DNA of 64,000 bases. It comes from an uncultured Pelagibacteraceae bacterium (GTDB lineage Bacteria > Pseudomonadota > Alphaproteobacteria > Pelagibacterales > Pelagibacteraceae). The notes beneath the pieces were generated by a model that saw only the letters and a list, made by a program, of their open reading frames with translations, did not search any database and had not been told where the DNA came from. Position numbers and translations under genes: made by a program. Positions within the stretch are counted from its first letter, which is position 1. Each line of letters opens with the position of its first letter. Where the stretch lies: positions 16,661 through 80,660 of the forward strand of contig CACDYK010000006.1 in the NCBI GenBank assembly GCA_902556905.1, given 5' to 3'. Of this stretch, positions 16,693-24,959 are shown one piece after another.

Positions 16693-17280
16693 ATGGATAT
16701 TAACTTAAGAAAATTTACAAAATTTGTTGATAAAACTTTCATAGAAGGTGGCAAAAAAGCTAAAGAACCAGTTTTGTTAGTTTCGGTTGCAGCTGTATTT
16801 AAAAACCCTTGGAATGGAAAAGGTTTTGTTGAAGATTTAAGACCTATAATTTTAGATTTAGCACCTAAGCTCGGTGATTTATTGGTGCCGGAACTAATTA
16901 AAGAAATTGGATCTCCAGAAAAAATATTAGCGTATGGTAAAGCAGGAGTAGTTGGTTTAAATGGAGAAATAGAACATGCTTCAGCTTTTATCCATACATT
17001 AAGATTTGGTAATAAATTTAGAGATGCTGTTGGTGGAACTTCTTATTTAAGTTTTACAAATACTAGAGGACCAGCTGGATCTAAAATTTCAATTCCAATG
17101 ATGCACAAAACAGACTCTGGATTGCGTCCGTATTATTTAACGCACGAATTCACGATACATGATGCTCCATTTGACGATGAAATTGTTATAGCTATTGGGG
17201 GAGCTTCAAGTGGAAGAGCTCATGCGAGAACTGGTGATAGATATCAAGATATGAAAGAAATGGGTATTGAGCCTAAGTAA
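16693..17280 (+). CDS. amino acid synthesis (PF06684/DUF1185) family protein
   Basis: 195 residues. The pattern matches the PF06684 family as I remember it: a short N-terminal helix, then KKAKEPVLLVSVAAVFKNPWNGKGFVEDL, the central GKAGVVGLNGEIEHASAFIHTLRFGNKFRDAV and a C-terminal EIVIAIGGASSGRAHARTGDR. The family name amino acid synthesis is historical; no reaction is established to my knowledge. Members often sit next to LLM monooxygenases, hydrolases and aldehyde dehydrogenases, as here. The ALDH, hydrolase and monooxygenase neighbours suggest a small-molecule hydrolytic or ring-processing role, which is inference. Confidence 0.75.
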   Translation: MDINLRKFTKFVDKTFIEGGKKAKEPVLLVSVAAVFKNPWNGKGFVEDLRPIILDLAPKLGDLLVPELIKEIGSPEKILAYGKAGVVGLNGEIEHASAFIHTLRFGNKFRDAVGGTSYLSFTNTRGPAGSKISIPMMHKTDSGLRPYYLTHEFTIHDAPFDDEIVIAIGGASSGRAHARTGDRYQDMKEMGIEPK

Positions 17281-17286
17281 TATTTG

Positions 17287-18069
17287 ATGACAACTGGGAA
17301 TACTGCATCAGGTACTTTTTATATCTTCAATAAAAAAGAGCAATCAATCCCAATAGTTTTTATTCATGGTGTTGGTTTAACTTATGAAATCTGGCAACCA
17401 CAATTAAATTTTTTTAAAAATTATTCTAATCTTTCATATGATATTCTTGGTCATGGAAAGTCATCTTTAACAAAACAAAATATAAGTTTTGATGATTTTT
17501 CAGAACAACTTATAGAGTTAATTGATGAACTTAAGATTGAAAAAATTCATTTAGTTGGTTTTTCAATTGGATCTTTAATAGCTAGAAATTTTGCAATTAA
17601 ATATGGTGATCGATTACAATCATTAATTCTTTTAGGTTCGATATACAAACGATCTGAACAACAACAAAAAATAGTTAATGAAAGATTTGATCAAGCTAAA
17701 AAAGAATTAAAACTCTCAAGACAAGCGTTGAAAAGATGGTTTACAGACAAATATTTAGAAAATAACCCTGACACTTATGAAAAAATTAGTTCAATTTTAT
17801 CTGCAAATAATATGGCTAATTTTTTAAAAGTTTATGAGTTATTTGTTAGACATAAAAATGATGAAGACTTTAAAAAAATCTATTGCAAAACCTTAGTAAT
17901 GACTGGAGAAAATGATATTGGGTCTACAATTGAAATGTCACAACAGTTAAACAACATAATTAAAAATAGTGAACTAAAGATCATCAAAGATGGCAAACAT
18001 CTTTGTGGTATTGAGTGTGCAGATGATATAAATTTAGCAATCAAAAAATTTGTAGACAAAAATGACTAA
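17287..18069 (+). CDS. alpha/beta hydrolase
   Basis: 260 residues from the ATG at 17287; the ORF track uses the TTG one codon earlier. The oxyanion-hole segment is VFIHGVGLTYEIW, the nucleophile elbow G-F-S-I-G (VGFSIGSLIARN), the acid lies in MTGENDIG and the histidine in DGKHLCGIE. The full catalytic set is therefore present. It is the type of hydrolase (RutD/3-oxoadipate enol-lactonase-like) that opens esters, lactones or amides in catabolic operons. It starts 6 bp after the PF06684 gene, and the aldehyde dehydrogenase start overlaps its end by 8 bp. Confidence 0.82.
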   Translation: MTTGNTASGTFYIFNKKEQSIPIVFIHGVGLTYEIWQPQLNFFKNYSNLSYDILGHGKSSLTKQNISFDDFSEQLIELIDELKIEKIHLVGFSIGSLIARNFAIKYGDRLQSLILLGSIYKRSEQQQKIVNERFDQAKKELKLSRQALKRWFTDKYLENNPDTYEKISSILSANNMANFLKVYELFVRHKNDEDFKKIYCKTLVMTGENDIGSTIEMSQQLNNIIKNSELKIIKDGKHLCGIECADDINLAIKKFVDKND

Positions 18070-19543
18070 GCTAAAACATTATAAAATGTTCATTAATGGG
18101 GAGTGGGTTGACTCGGAAAGTAAAAGAACTTTTGAAACTTTAAACCCAGAAAACAATGAACCTTGGGCAATTGCTCCAGAAGCAAGTGCTAAAGATGTAA
18201 ACAACGCAGTTAATGCGGCACAAAAAGCATTCGAGGGTGAGTGGCCTAAATTACTTCCAAGAGAAAGAGCTAAATTCTTAAGAGCTATTGGAGATCAATT
18301 GAGACAAAACGCAGAGATGTTAGGTGAAATAGAAACGATTGATACTGGAAAACTTTTTAGAGAAACAAAAAAACAAGCAATCTATATTGCTGAGTATTAT
18401 GATTATTATGCAGGTCTTGCTGATAAAGTTGAAGGAACAGTTCTTCCAATTGATAAACCAAATGTTCAAGCGATAACTACAAGAATTCCAATTGGTGTTA
18501 TTGCAGCAATCATTCCTTGGAATTCACAAATGTTTTTAACAGCAACAAAATTAGCTCCTGCCCTTGCTATGGGGAATACAGTAGTAATTAAATCTTCAGA
18601 ATTAGCACCCGCTGTAATGTTTGAATTTGCAAAACTTATTGAAAAAACTGGTATTCCTAAAGGAGTAGTAAATGTTATCACTGGCTTTGGTGATCCGTGT
18701 GGAAAAACTCTAACAACACATAACTTAGTTGAAAAAATTGCTTTTACTGGTGGACCTGAAACAGCAAGACATATAATTAGAAATTCAGCAGATAATTTAT
18801 CAGAGGTAAGTTTAGAACTAGGTGGAAAAAGTCCTGTTGCTGTATTTGATGATGCAGAACAAGAAAATGCAATAAATGGTATTGTTGCTGGAATTTTTGG
18901 TGCAAGCGGTCAAAGTTGTATAGCTGGTTCAAGACTTTATATTCAAAAAGGCATTTATGATGAATTTTTAGACAAACTCTCAAAACGTGCATCAAAAATT
19001 AAAATTGGTGCTCCTATGGACTCTGAAACTGAGATGGGACCATTAAGTAGTTTTAAACAATTAGAAACAATTGAAAAAAATATAAAAGCGACAATTGACC
19101 AAGGTGGAAAAATAAAGTGTGGTGGTAAACGACACTCTTTTTCTAACAAAGGATATTATTTTCCAGCGACAATCATAGAGTGCGACAACCATAATTTACC
19201 TGTTGCAGAAAATGAATTATTTGGACCAGTTCTATCTGTTATGAAATTTGACACTGAAGAAGAAGTAATAAATAAGATGAATGATAATCAGTATGGATTA
19301 TCCTCTGGGGTTTATACTAGTAATCTTTCAAGAGGAATGAGAGTTTCTAAAGCAATAAGAGCAGGGATAACTTTTGTAAATACTTATAGATTAATTTCTC
19401 CATCTGCTCCATTTGGAGGTATTAAAGATAGTGGTTATGGTAAAGAAGCAGGAATCGAGTCAATAAAAGATTATACAAGAGTTAAAACAACTTGGTTCTA
19501 TACTTCTGATGAACCTTCACTAGACCCTTTTTCAATCAGGTAA
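18062..19543 (+). CDS. NAD(P)-dependent aldehyde dehydrogenase
   Basis: 493 residues, the standard length. Catalytic residues are all visible: N154 (IPWNSQMF), E252 (SLELGGKSP) and nucleophile C286 (SGQSCIAGS). The cofactor motif FTGGPETARHI replaces the usual FTGSTxxG, with Gly-Gly at the turn. It oxidises an aldehyde to the acid in the cytoplasm; betaine-aldehyde and hydroxymuconic-semialdehyde dehydrogenases are near relatives by pattern. As the sixth gene of the operon it probably handles an aldehyde produced by the monooxygenase or the TPP enzyme. Confidence 0.88.
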   Translation: MTKLKHYKMFINGEWVDSESKRTFETLNPENNEPWAIAPEASAKDVNNAVNAAQKAFEGEWPKLLPRERAKFLRAIGDQLRQNAEMLGEIETIDTGKLFRETKKQAIYIAEYYDYYAGLADKVEGTVLPIDKPNVQAITTRIPIGVIAAIIPWNSQMFLTATKLAPALAMGNTVVIKSSELAPAVMFEFAKLIEKTGIPKGVVNVITGFGDPCGKTLTTHNLVEKIAFTGGPETARHIIRNSADNLSEVSLELGGKSPVAVFDDAEQENAINGIVAGIFGASGQSCIAGSRLYIQKGIYDEFLDKLSKRASKIKIGAPMDSETEMGPLSSFKQLETIEKNIKATIDQGGKIKCGGKRHSFSNKGYYFPATIIECDNHNLPVAENELFGPVLSVMKFDTEEEVINKMNDNQYGLSSGVYTSNLSRGMRVSKAIRAGITFVNTYRLISPSAPFGGIKDSGYGKEAGIESIKDYTRVKTTWFYTSDEPSLDPFSIR

Positions 19544-19547
19544 TATT

Positions 19548-20405
19548 TTGTCCCCAAAACACACTGTATTAATTGTTTTGGTGATGTTTTTTCTTGGTAG
19601 CGCTTATCCACTTGGTAAATTTGGATTAAATGCTTCAATGAATCCAATTTTCTTTGGTGCATTAAGAATGGGCTTTGTTTTTTTATGTTTATTACCATTT
19701 TGCAAAATAATTATTCCTAAAAAGAAATATATATTACCTTTAATAGGATTTTCTCTTTGTATGGGTGCGGGTGTAAATATGTTTTTATACTTATCTATCA
19801 ATGCAGTGACTTTATTGGCTCCTATTACAATTGGAGCACAACTATCTATACCGTTTGCAATACTAATAAGTTCTTTATTTTTAAAAGAAAGTATTAGTTT
19901 AAAAAAATGGATTTTTATTTTTTCATCATTTTTAGGAATACTATTTATAGCTTTTGATCCAAATATCTTTGATGAAATTGTTGGTACTTTTTTGGTTTTT
20001 GGAATGGCCTTTTTTTATGGACTATCTCAAGTTTTTTCAAGATACATAAAAGACCTAGATGTAAAGTTTACAAATGCTTTTATGGGGCTTATAGGTTTTT
20101 TAGTCTTGATTATTTTTTCTCAAATATTTGAAGGAAACATCGTTAAACAAATGGAGAAAGTTGAAACAAATGGTTGGCTTTCAGTTATGTATGCTGGAAT
20201 GATCATTTCAATTTTAGGACACATGATGATGTTTTATCTTTATAAATTTTATCCAATAGGAATGGTCATGCCTTTTTATTCACTATTTCCTGTTTTTGGA
20301 CTGATATTAACTTTCTTTATATTTGGTGAAGTACCCTCTTTAATAACAGTATTTGGGGGTATAGTTGTAATAACATCAATATATTTACTTCAAAAAACTA
20401 AGTAA
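19548..20405 (+). CDS. EamA/DMT-family permease, last gene of the catabolic operon
   Basis: 285 residues, ten hydrophobic helices in two EamA halves. The start is TTG (19548), 4 bp after the aldehyde dehydrogenase stop; no better ATG exists nearby without losing the first helix. The second half ends with the usual FFIFGEVPSLITVFGGIVVITS. It may export a by-product or import the substrate of the pathway. It is followed by a terminator-like hairpin. Confidence 0.82.
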   Translation: MSPKHTVLIVLVMFFLGSAYPLGKFGLNASMNPIFFGALRMGFVFLCLLPFCKIIIPKKKYILPLIGFSLCMGAGVNMFLYLSINAVTLLAPITIGAQLSIPFAILISSLFLKESISLKKWIFIFSSFLGILFIAFDPNIFDEIVGTFLVFGMAFFYGLSQVFSRYIKDLDVKFTNAFMGLIGFLVLIIFSQIFEGNIVKQMEKVETNGWLSVMYAGMIISILGHMMMFYLYKFYPIGMVMPFYSLFPVFGLILTFFIFGEVPSLITVFGGIVVITSIYLLQKTK

Positions 20406-20423
20406 TTTTTCATTGAATTGTTG

Positions 20424-20450
20424 AGATAATCATCATTTAATTATCTTTTT
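20424..20450 (+). terminator. hairpin plus T-run between permease and substrate-binding protein
   Basis: AGATAAT (20424-20430) pairs with ATTATCT (20440-20446) across a 9-base loop and is followed directly by TTTT. The stem is A+T-rich and short, so it is a weak terminator or attenuator. It would end most transcripts of the seven-gene operon and leave part of them to reach the binding-protein gene. Confidence 0.45.
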
Positions 20451-20454
20451 ATAA

Positions 20455-20466
20455 ATTGTTAACAAT
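20455..20466. promoter_or_regulatory. 12-bp perfect palindrome before the binding-protein gene
   Basis: ATTGTTAACAAT is a perfect inverted repeat located 14 bp before the ATG of the ABC binding protein and just after the hairpin at 20424-20450. It could be an operator for a dimeric repressor, or chance in an A+T-rich spacer. No regulator gene is adjacent. Confidence 0.3.
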
Positions 20467-20480
20467 AAAAGAGGAAGATA

Positions 20481-21671
20481 ATGAAAAAACTATTTATTGC
20501 TGCATTTATGCTTGTTTCAAGTTTTGGAACAAATGTAATGGCAGACGGACATGCGATTAAAATGGGGATTATCTTAGGATTTACTGGTCCTATTGAATCT
20601 CTAACACCAGCTATGAGAGACTCAGCTAAATTAGCTTTTGAAGAAGCTTCAGCGTCTGGATCTTTATTGGGTGGAAAAAAAATATCAGTTTTAGAAGCAG
20701 ACTCAACTTGTGTTGACTCAGCAGCAGCAACTGCAGCAGCTGAAGGATTAGTATCACAAGGTGTAGCAGCTATAATGGGTGCTGACTGTTCAGGTGTTAC
20801 GGGTGCAATTGCATCTAATGTTGCTGTACCTAATGGTGTAGTGATGATTTCACCATCAGCAACTTCTCCAGGATTAACAACTCTAGATGATAATGGATAT
20901 TTCTTTAGAACAGCTCCATCAGATGCTAGAGGAGGTCAAATCTTAGCTGATATTACTAAAGATAGAAAAGTTAAAAGTGTAGCAATTACTTACACTAACA
21001 ATGACTATGGAAAAGGCTTAGCTGATGTTTATAAAGCAGCAGTTGAAAGTCATGGTATTAAAGTAACTACTGTAACTGCTCACGAAGATGGTAAAGCAGA
21101 TTACTCATCTGAAGTTGCAACTCTTGCTTCAGCGGGTGGTGATGCTGTAGCTGTAATTGGTTACCTAGACCAAGGTGGAAAAGGAATTATTCAAGCTTCT
21201 TTAGACTCTGGAGCATTTGATACATTTGTTTTATCTGATGGTATGATAGGTCAATCTCTAGTTGATGCATTTGGAAAAGATTTAAGTAAATCTTTTGGTT
21301 CAATGCCTGGTTCAACTGGAAAAGGTGCAGGTGTATTTGCTGATGTAGCAAAAGCTGGAGGAATTGATTCTTCTGGACCATACACAGGCGAGTCATACGA
21401 CGCAGCAGCTTTGATAGTATTAGCAATGCAAGCAGGTAATTCTGCTGACAGAGCATCAATTGCAAAAAATGTAATGGGTGTTGCTAACGCTCCTGGAACT
21501 AAAATTTATCCAGGTGAGCTTAAAAAAGGATTGGATTTACTAGCTAAAGGTAAAAAGATAAATTACGAAGGTGCAACTGGAGTAACTTTTACTAGTGTTG
21601 GTGAAGCTGAAGGTTCTTTCTTAGAGCAAGAAATCAAAGGTGGAAAATTCAAAACTAAAAAACAAAGATAA
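20481..21671 (+). CDS. LIV-type ABC transporter substrate-binding protein
   Basis: 396 residues with a signal peptide (MKKLFIAAFMLVSSFGTNVMA) and the periplasmic type I fold of the Leu/Ile/Val-binding family (MGIILGFTGPIESLTPAMRDSAKLAFEEA, then ADSTCVDSAAATAAAEGLV and YTNNDYGKGLAD). The ribosome binding site GAGGAAG is well placed. It is the likely partner of the livGFHM genes that run towards it from the other side (21871-25747) and shares the terminator at 21685. The many Ala/Ser/Gly residues suit an abundant periplasmic protein. The ligand is unknown; amino acids, amides and urea are all bound by this family. Confidence 0.88.
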   Translation: MKKLFIAAFMLVSSFGTNVMADGHAIKMGIILGFTGPIESLTPAMRDSAKLAFEEASASGSLLGGKKISVLEADSTCVDSAAATAAAEGLVSQGVAAIMGADCSGVTGAIASNVAVPNGVVMISPSATSPGLTTLDDNGYFFRTAPSDARGGQILADITKDRKVKSVAITYTNNDYGKGLADVYKAAVESHGIKVTTVTAHEDGKADYSSEVATLASAGGDAVAVIGYLDQGGKGIIQASLDSGAFDTFVLSDGMIGQSLVDAFGKDLSKSFGSMPGSTGKGAGVFADVAKAGGIDSSGPYTGESYDAAALIVLAMQAGNSADRASIAKNVMGVANAPGTKIYPGELKKGLDLLAKGKKINYEGATGVTFTSVGEAEGSFLEQEIKGGKFKTKKQR

Positions 21672-21684
21672 TTATTATCTAATT

Positions 21685-21720
21685 AAAAACCCCAGTAATA
21701 AAAATTACTGGGGTTTTTTT
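21685..21720. terminator. strong bidirectional intrinsic terminator
   Basis: CCCCAGTAAT (21690-21699) pairs perfectly with ATTACTGGGG (21704-21713) over a four-base loop. Seven T follow on the plus strand, and the five A before the stem give T on the minus strand. It can stop both the binding-protein transcript (+) and the convergent livGFHM transcript (-). This is the clearest terminator in the window. Confidence 0.9.
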
Positions 21721-21794
21721 ATATCTAAATACTAATTAAAATTCTTAAAACATCAAAAAAATGTACTAAAATATTAGACAGAGAATTGTGATAA

Positions 21795-21863
21795 TTAAAA
21801 CATGTACTTGTCAGCCATATACATAGCCCAAGCAATTGCAGCACCTAATATAATATATTTCAT
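21795..21863 (-). CDS. possible 22-residue membrane microprotein at the end of the liv operon
   Basis: A 22-codon ORF, too short for the ORF track. It starts 7 bp after the livM stop and ends before the bidirectional terminator, so it lies inside the predicted livGFHM transcript. The peptide begins MKYIILGAAIAWAMYMADK: a lysine, a short hydrophobic helix with small residues, then a charged turn and an aromatic end. The ribosome binding site is weak (the livM end supplies AAATAAAGTAA). Tiny hydrophobic proteins are known to modulate transporters, but a chance ORF cannot be excluded. Confidence 0.4.
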   Translation of the reverse strand: MKYIILGAAIAWAMYMADKYMF

Positions 21864-21870
21864 ATAGTGA

Positions 21871-23241
21871 TTACTTTATTTCTATTTTTTCAGGAAGTAT
21901 ACCTTTAGGTCGATATCTCATTATCAATAACAAGCCAAGGCCCATCATTAAATATCTAAAGTAAGGAACACTCTCAATTAAATGAACTTTTAATGCATGT
22001 GTGTCTGCCATTCCAGCTGTAAAAAAATTTATCAAAAATAGTGCTATAGGTGCAGCCTCAATCCATAAAAACCAAACTGCAAAACCTCCAAGTATGGCTC
22101 CAAAATTATTACCACTTCCACCAACAATTACCATCACCCAAATAAGAAATGTATATCTCATAGGTCTATAACTTCCTGGTGTAAATAAACCATCTTGAGT
22201 AACTAACATTGCCCCAGCAATTCCAACAATTGCAGAACCCAAAATAAATATCAACAGGTGTTGTTTAACAACATTTTTACCCATTGCATTTGCTGCTTCT
22301 TCGTTGTCTCTAATAGCTCTCATCATTCTGCCCCATGGAGAATAAAGCGCTTTTTGAGTTAAAATTAAAAGTATAATAACAACAATCAAAAATAATCCTG
22401 AATAACAAAGTTTAACAAATACAGTTGAGCCTTCTATTACCATTTGATTTAATGCTGCCTGACGATCTGCAAGATTAGAAATTAATGCTAATTTTCCTGA
22501 ATTGAATTTTTCTACTAAATTAATAAACCATTCAGTTGTTTGAAGGTCAACTTCATATGGTGCTGGTCTTTTTAAGCCTATTACATTTTTAACACCTCTT
22601 GTTAACCAGTCTTCATGCTTAATTATTGCAATTACAATTTCAGAAATAAGTAAAGTTGCAATTGCTAAATAATCAGCTCTTAAACCTAAGGCAACATTTC
22701 CAACTATAAAAGCTAGCCCACCTGCAAAAAATGCTCCAACAATCCAAGAAAAGATAATTGGTAATCCAAAGCCACCTAAGAATCCTGTTTTAGCTGGATT
22801 AACCCCTTCTATCGCTTCAATTCCAGGTTCAGCTGTTATTCTAATGATTACAATTCCAGCAACTATAATTGCAGCTATTCCATAAGTTCTAAATTTTGAT
22901 TTTTCAAAATTTTTTAAAATAAATCTAATAGCAAATACCATTGCAATAATTAGCCATAGACACATTAAGATATCAAAACCACCTGCACGCCATGCTTCCT
23001 GTACAGGATCAACCGAGATTAAAACTGCCGCTAACCCTCCAAGCGCTGTATAACCCATAATTCCAAAGTTAATTAGTCCTGCATAACCCCACTGAATATT
23101 TGCTCCCATAGTCATTACTGCAGAAATCAAACAAAGATTAAATATTGATAATGCTACATTCCAAGATTGAAAAATTCCTACAAGAATTATCAAAGCCATC
23201 ATGATGCTATAAGCAGCTATTACATTTAAATTCTTTCTCAC
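21871..23241 (-). CDS. livM: LIV-type ABC transporter permease (LivM)
   Basis: 456 residues, longer than the usual 320-430 because of extra loops (about residues 100-140 and 230-270). The core LivM features are present: ADYLAIATLLISEIVIAII, the EAA-like loop RMMRAIRDNEEAANAMGKNV, and VMVIVGGSGNNFGAILGGF. The C-terminal RYRPKGILPEKIE is typical. The ATG overlaps the livH stop by 4 bp. It forms the membrane channel with LivH, driven by LivG/LivF. Confidence 0.9.
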   Translation of the reverse strand: MRKNLNVIAAYSIMMALIILVGIFQSWNVALSIFNLCLISAVMTMGANIQWGYAGLINFGIMGYTALGGLAAVLISVDPVQEAWRAGGFDILMCLWLIIAMVFAIRFILKNFEKSKFRTYGIAAIIVAGIVIIRITAEPGIEAIEGVNPAKTGFLGGFGLPIIFSWIVGAFFAGGLAFIVGNVALGLRADYLAIATLLISEIVIAIIKHEDWLTRGVKNVIGLKRPAPYEVDLQTTEWFINLVEKFNSGKLALISNLADRQAALNQMVIEGSTVFVKLCYSGLFLIVVIILLILTQKALYSPWGRMMRAIRDNEEAANAMGKNVVKQHLLIFILGSAIVGIAGAMLVTQDGLFTPGSYRPMRYTFLIWVMVIVGGSGNNFGAILGGFAVWFLWIEAAPIALFLINFFTAGMADTHALKVHLIESVPYFRYLMMGLGLLLIMRYRPKGILPEKIEIK

Positions 23242-24249
23242 AATACTTTTCCTTTAAATATTCCTGAAGGTCTATAAAGCAATACTATGACCAATATTGA
23301 AAATGAAACTGCAAATTTATAATCTGTAGATAAAAGTTGAACTAAACTTTCAGGCTCCATACTTTCTGGCAAAATGTACATAAAGAATTTTTTATAAGCA
23401 TAAGTTAAAAATATTTCTGAAAATGCAATAACATATCCTCCTAAAAAGGCACCAAATGGATTTCCTATACCTCCAACAATTGCTGCTGCAAATATAGGAA
23501 GCATATTGTTAAAATAAGTGAAAGGTTTAAAACTTTTATCCAAACCATATAAGGCGCCTCCAATAGTTGCTAAAATCCCTGCTATTATCCATGTAATCAT
23601 CACTATTTTTTTTGGATCAATTCCTGATAGTAAAGCTAAATCCTCATTATCAGAGTAAGCTTTCATACTTTTTCCTGTTTTAGTCTTATTTAAAAAACCA
23701 AAACAAAAGAGAAACTAGAACAATTGTAACAAATATTGTTAGTACTTGCGTAGACTTCAATGCAAGTCCTTCATTAAGGCCTGTCATTTCTTTAAATTCA
23801 CGTGCTTTGATAATAAATTTTTCACCATCAAAAAATCTTTGATCAGAAGGACCAATAATTATTCTTACCACAGCCTGAGTGACAAACATTACACCAATAC
23901 TAACCATTGCCAGTTGAACAGGTGGGCTCTTATTGACTCTGTAATATTTAAATACAAATTTATCTATAAACAACATGTAAATAATCATAAATAAAATTGC
24001 AAATGGAATAGCTATTAACGCTGTTGGCAAAACCCCAAGTGAAATTCCAATTGATTGAAAATACCAAGTAAATAAAATTGTAACCATTGTCCCAAAAGAC
24101 ATCATGTCTCCAGTTGCAAAATTAGCAAATCTCAAAATTCCATAAATTAATGTAACAAAAATTGCACCTAATGCTAACTGAGAACCATATGTTAAAGCAG
24201 GAATAAAAATATAATTTAATAAAAGAATTATAGCATTTAAAAAATCCAT
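23238..24249 (-). pseudogene. livH: LIV-type ABC permease livH, split by a one-base frameshift
   Basis: Two ORFs (24249-23686, 187 residues, and 23666-23238, 142 residues from its first ATG) together make one LivH of about 337 residues. The first ends LLFWFFK then stop. One base less in the T6 run (A6 at 23692-23697) would give FWFLNKTKTGKS joined to MKAYSDNEDLALLSG, exactly the family continuation. Both halves keep family features (FANFATGDMMSFGTM; AAAIVGGIGNPFGAFLGGY). Causes could be an assembly or sequencing error in a homopolymer, a true recent mutation, or recoding. The neighbouring liv genes are intact and correctly spaced, which argues against long-standing decay. Confidence 0.8.
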
Positions 24250-24251
24250 AA

Positions 24252-24959
24252 TTATCCCCCTAAAAAAGAGCTTCTTACTCTTGGATCATTTAATAATTCA
24301 TTTCCAGTTCCTGAATATCTATTTTCTCCAGTTACTAAAACGTATCCCCTGTCAGAAATATTAAGTGCTTGTTTTGCATTTTGTTCAACCATTAAAATGG
24401 CAACATTAGTTCTTTTAACTTTTATTATATGATCAAATAATTCATCCATTACAATTGGCGAAACACCTGCAGTTGGCTCATCCAACATTAGAACTGTTGG
24501 TTTAATCATTAGTGCTCGACCAAGAGCTACTTGTTGTCTTTGTCCACCTGATAATTCACCGACTAATTGATTTCTTTTTTCTTTAAGAACAGGAAATAAA
24601 TTATAAATTTCCTCTATTGTATCTTTAATTTCATCATTGATAAGAAAAGCTCCCATTTCTAGATTTTCTTCAACAGTCATTCCAGCAAAAACATTTTTAG
24701 TTTGTGGTACAAAAGATATTCCTTCTTTGACTCTATCTTGAGGAGATAATTTAGAGATATCTTTACCATCAATTTTTACTGATCCAGATTTTAAATTCAA
24801 AAGACCCAACATCGCTTTCATGGCTGTTGATTTACCAGCTCCATTTGGTCCAAGAATTGAAACTATTTCACCTTTGTTAACATTTACTGAGCAAGAATTA
24901 ATTATATCAGGACCACTACCATAGCCCCCTGTCATTGCGTTTCCTTCAAAATATGCCAT
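24252..24959 (-). CDS. livF: LIV-type ABC transporter ATP-binding protein (LivF)
   Basis: 235 residues. Walker A GPNGAGKSTAMKAML, signature LSGGQRQQVALGRALM and Walker B VLMLDEPTAGVS are intact, followed by ILMVEQNAKQAL, the LivF-type switch region. The short C terminus (VRSSFLGG) is typical for LivF. The start overlaps the livG stop by one base; livH starts 2 bp after its stop. It pairs with LivG as the ATPase dimer. Confidence 0.92.
   Translation of the reverse strand: MAYFEGNAMTGGYGSGPDIINSCSVNVNKGEIVSILGPNGAGKSTAMKAMLGLLNLKSGSVKIDGKDISKLSPQDRVKEGISFVPQTKNVFAGMTVEENLEMGAFLINDEIKDTIEEIYNLFPVLKEKRNQLVGELSGGQRQQVALGRALMIKPTVLMLDEPTAGVSPIVMDELFDHIIKVKRTNVAILMVEQNAKQALNISDRGYVLVTGENRYSGTGNELLNDPRVRSSFLGG

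Noticed and set aside
13190-18069. Rut pyrimidine-degradation operon
   Set aside because: An LLM monooxygenase and a RutD-like hydrolase are present, but RutB, RutC, RutF and the uracil permease are absent and a TPP enzyme, PF06684 protein and methyltransferase are present.
21187-21465. 92-residue minus-strand ORF inside the binding-protein gene
   Set aside because: Gln/Leu-rich composition is the typical antisense shadow of an Ala/Ser/Gly-rich coding sequence.
23689-23697. Classic -1 programmed frameshift site at the livH break
   Set aside because: The zero-frame codons TTT TTT AAA TAA do not form an X XXY YYZ heptamer in the right phase, and the required shift is +1; an indel or sequencing error in the T6 run is simpler.
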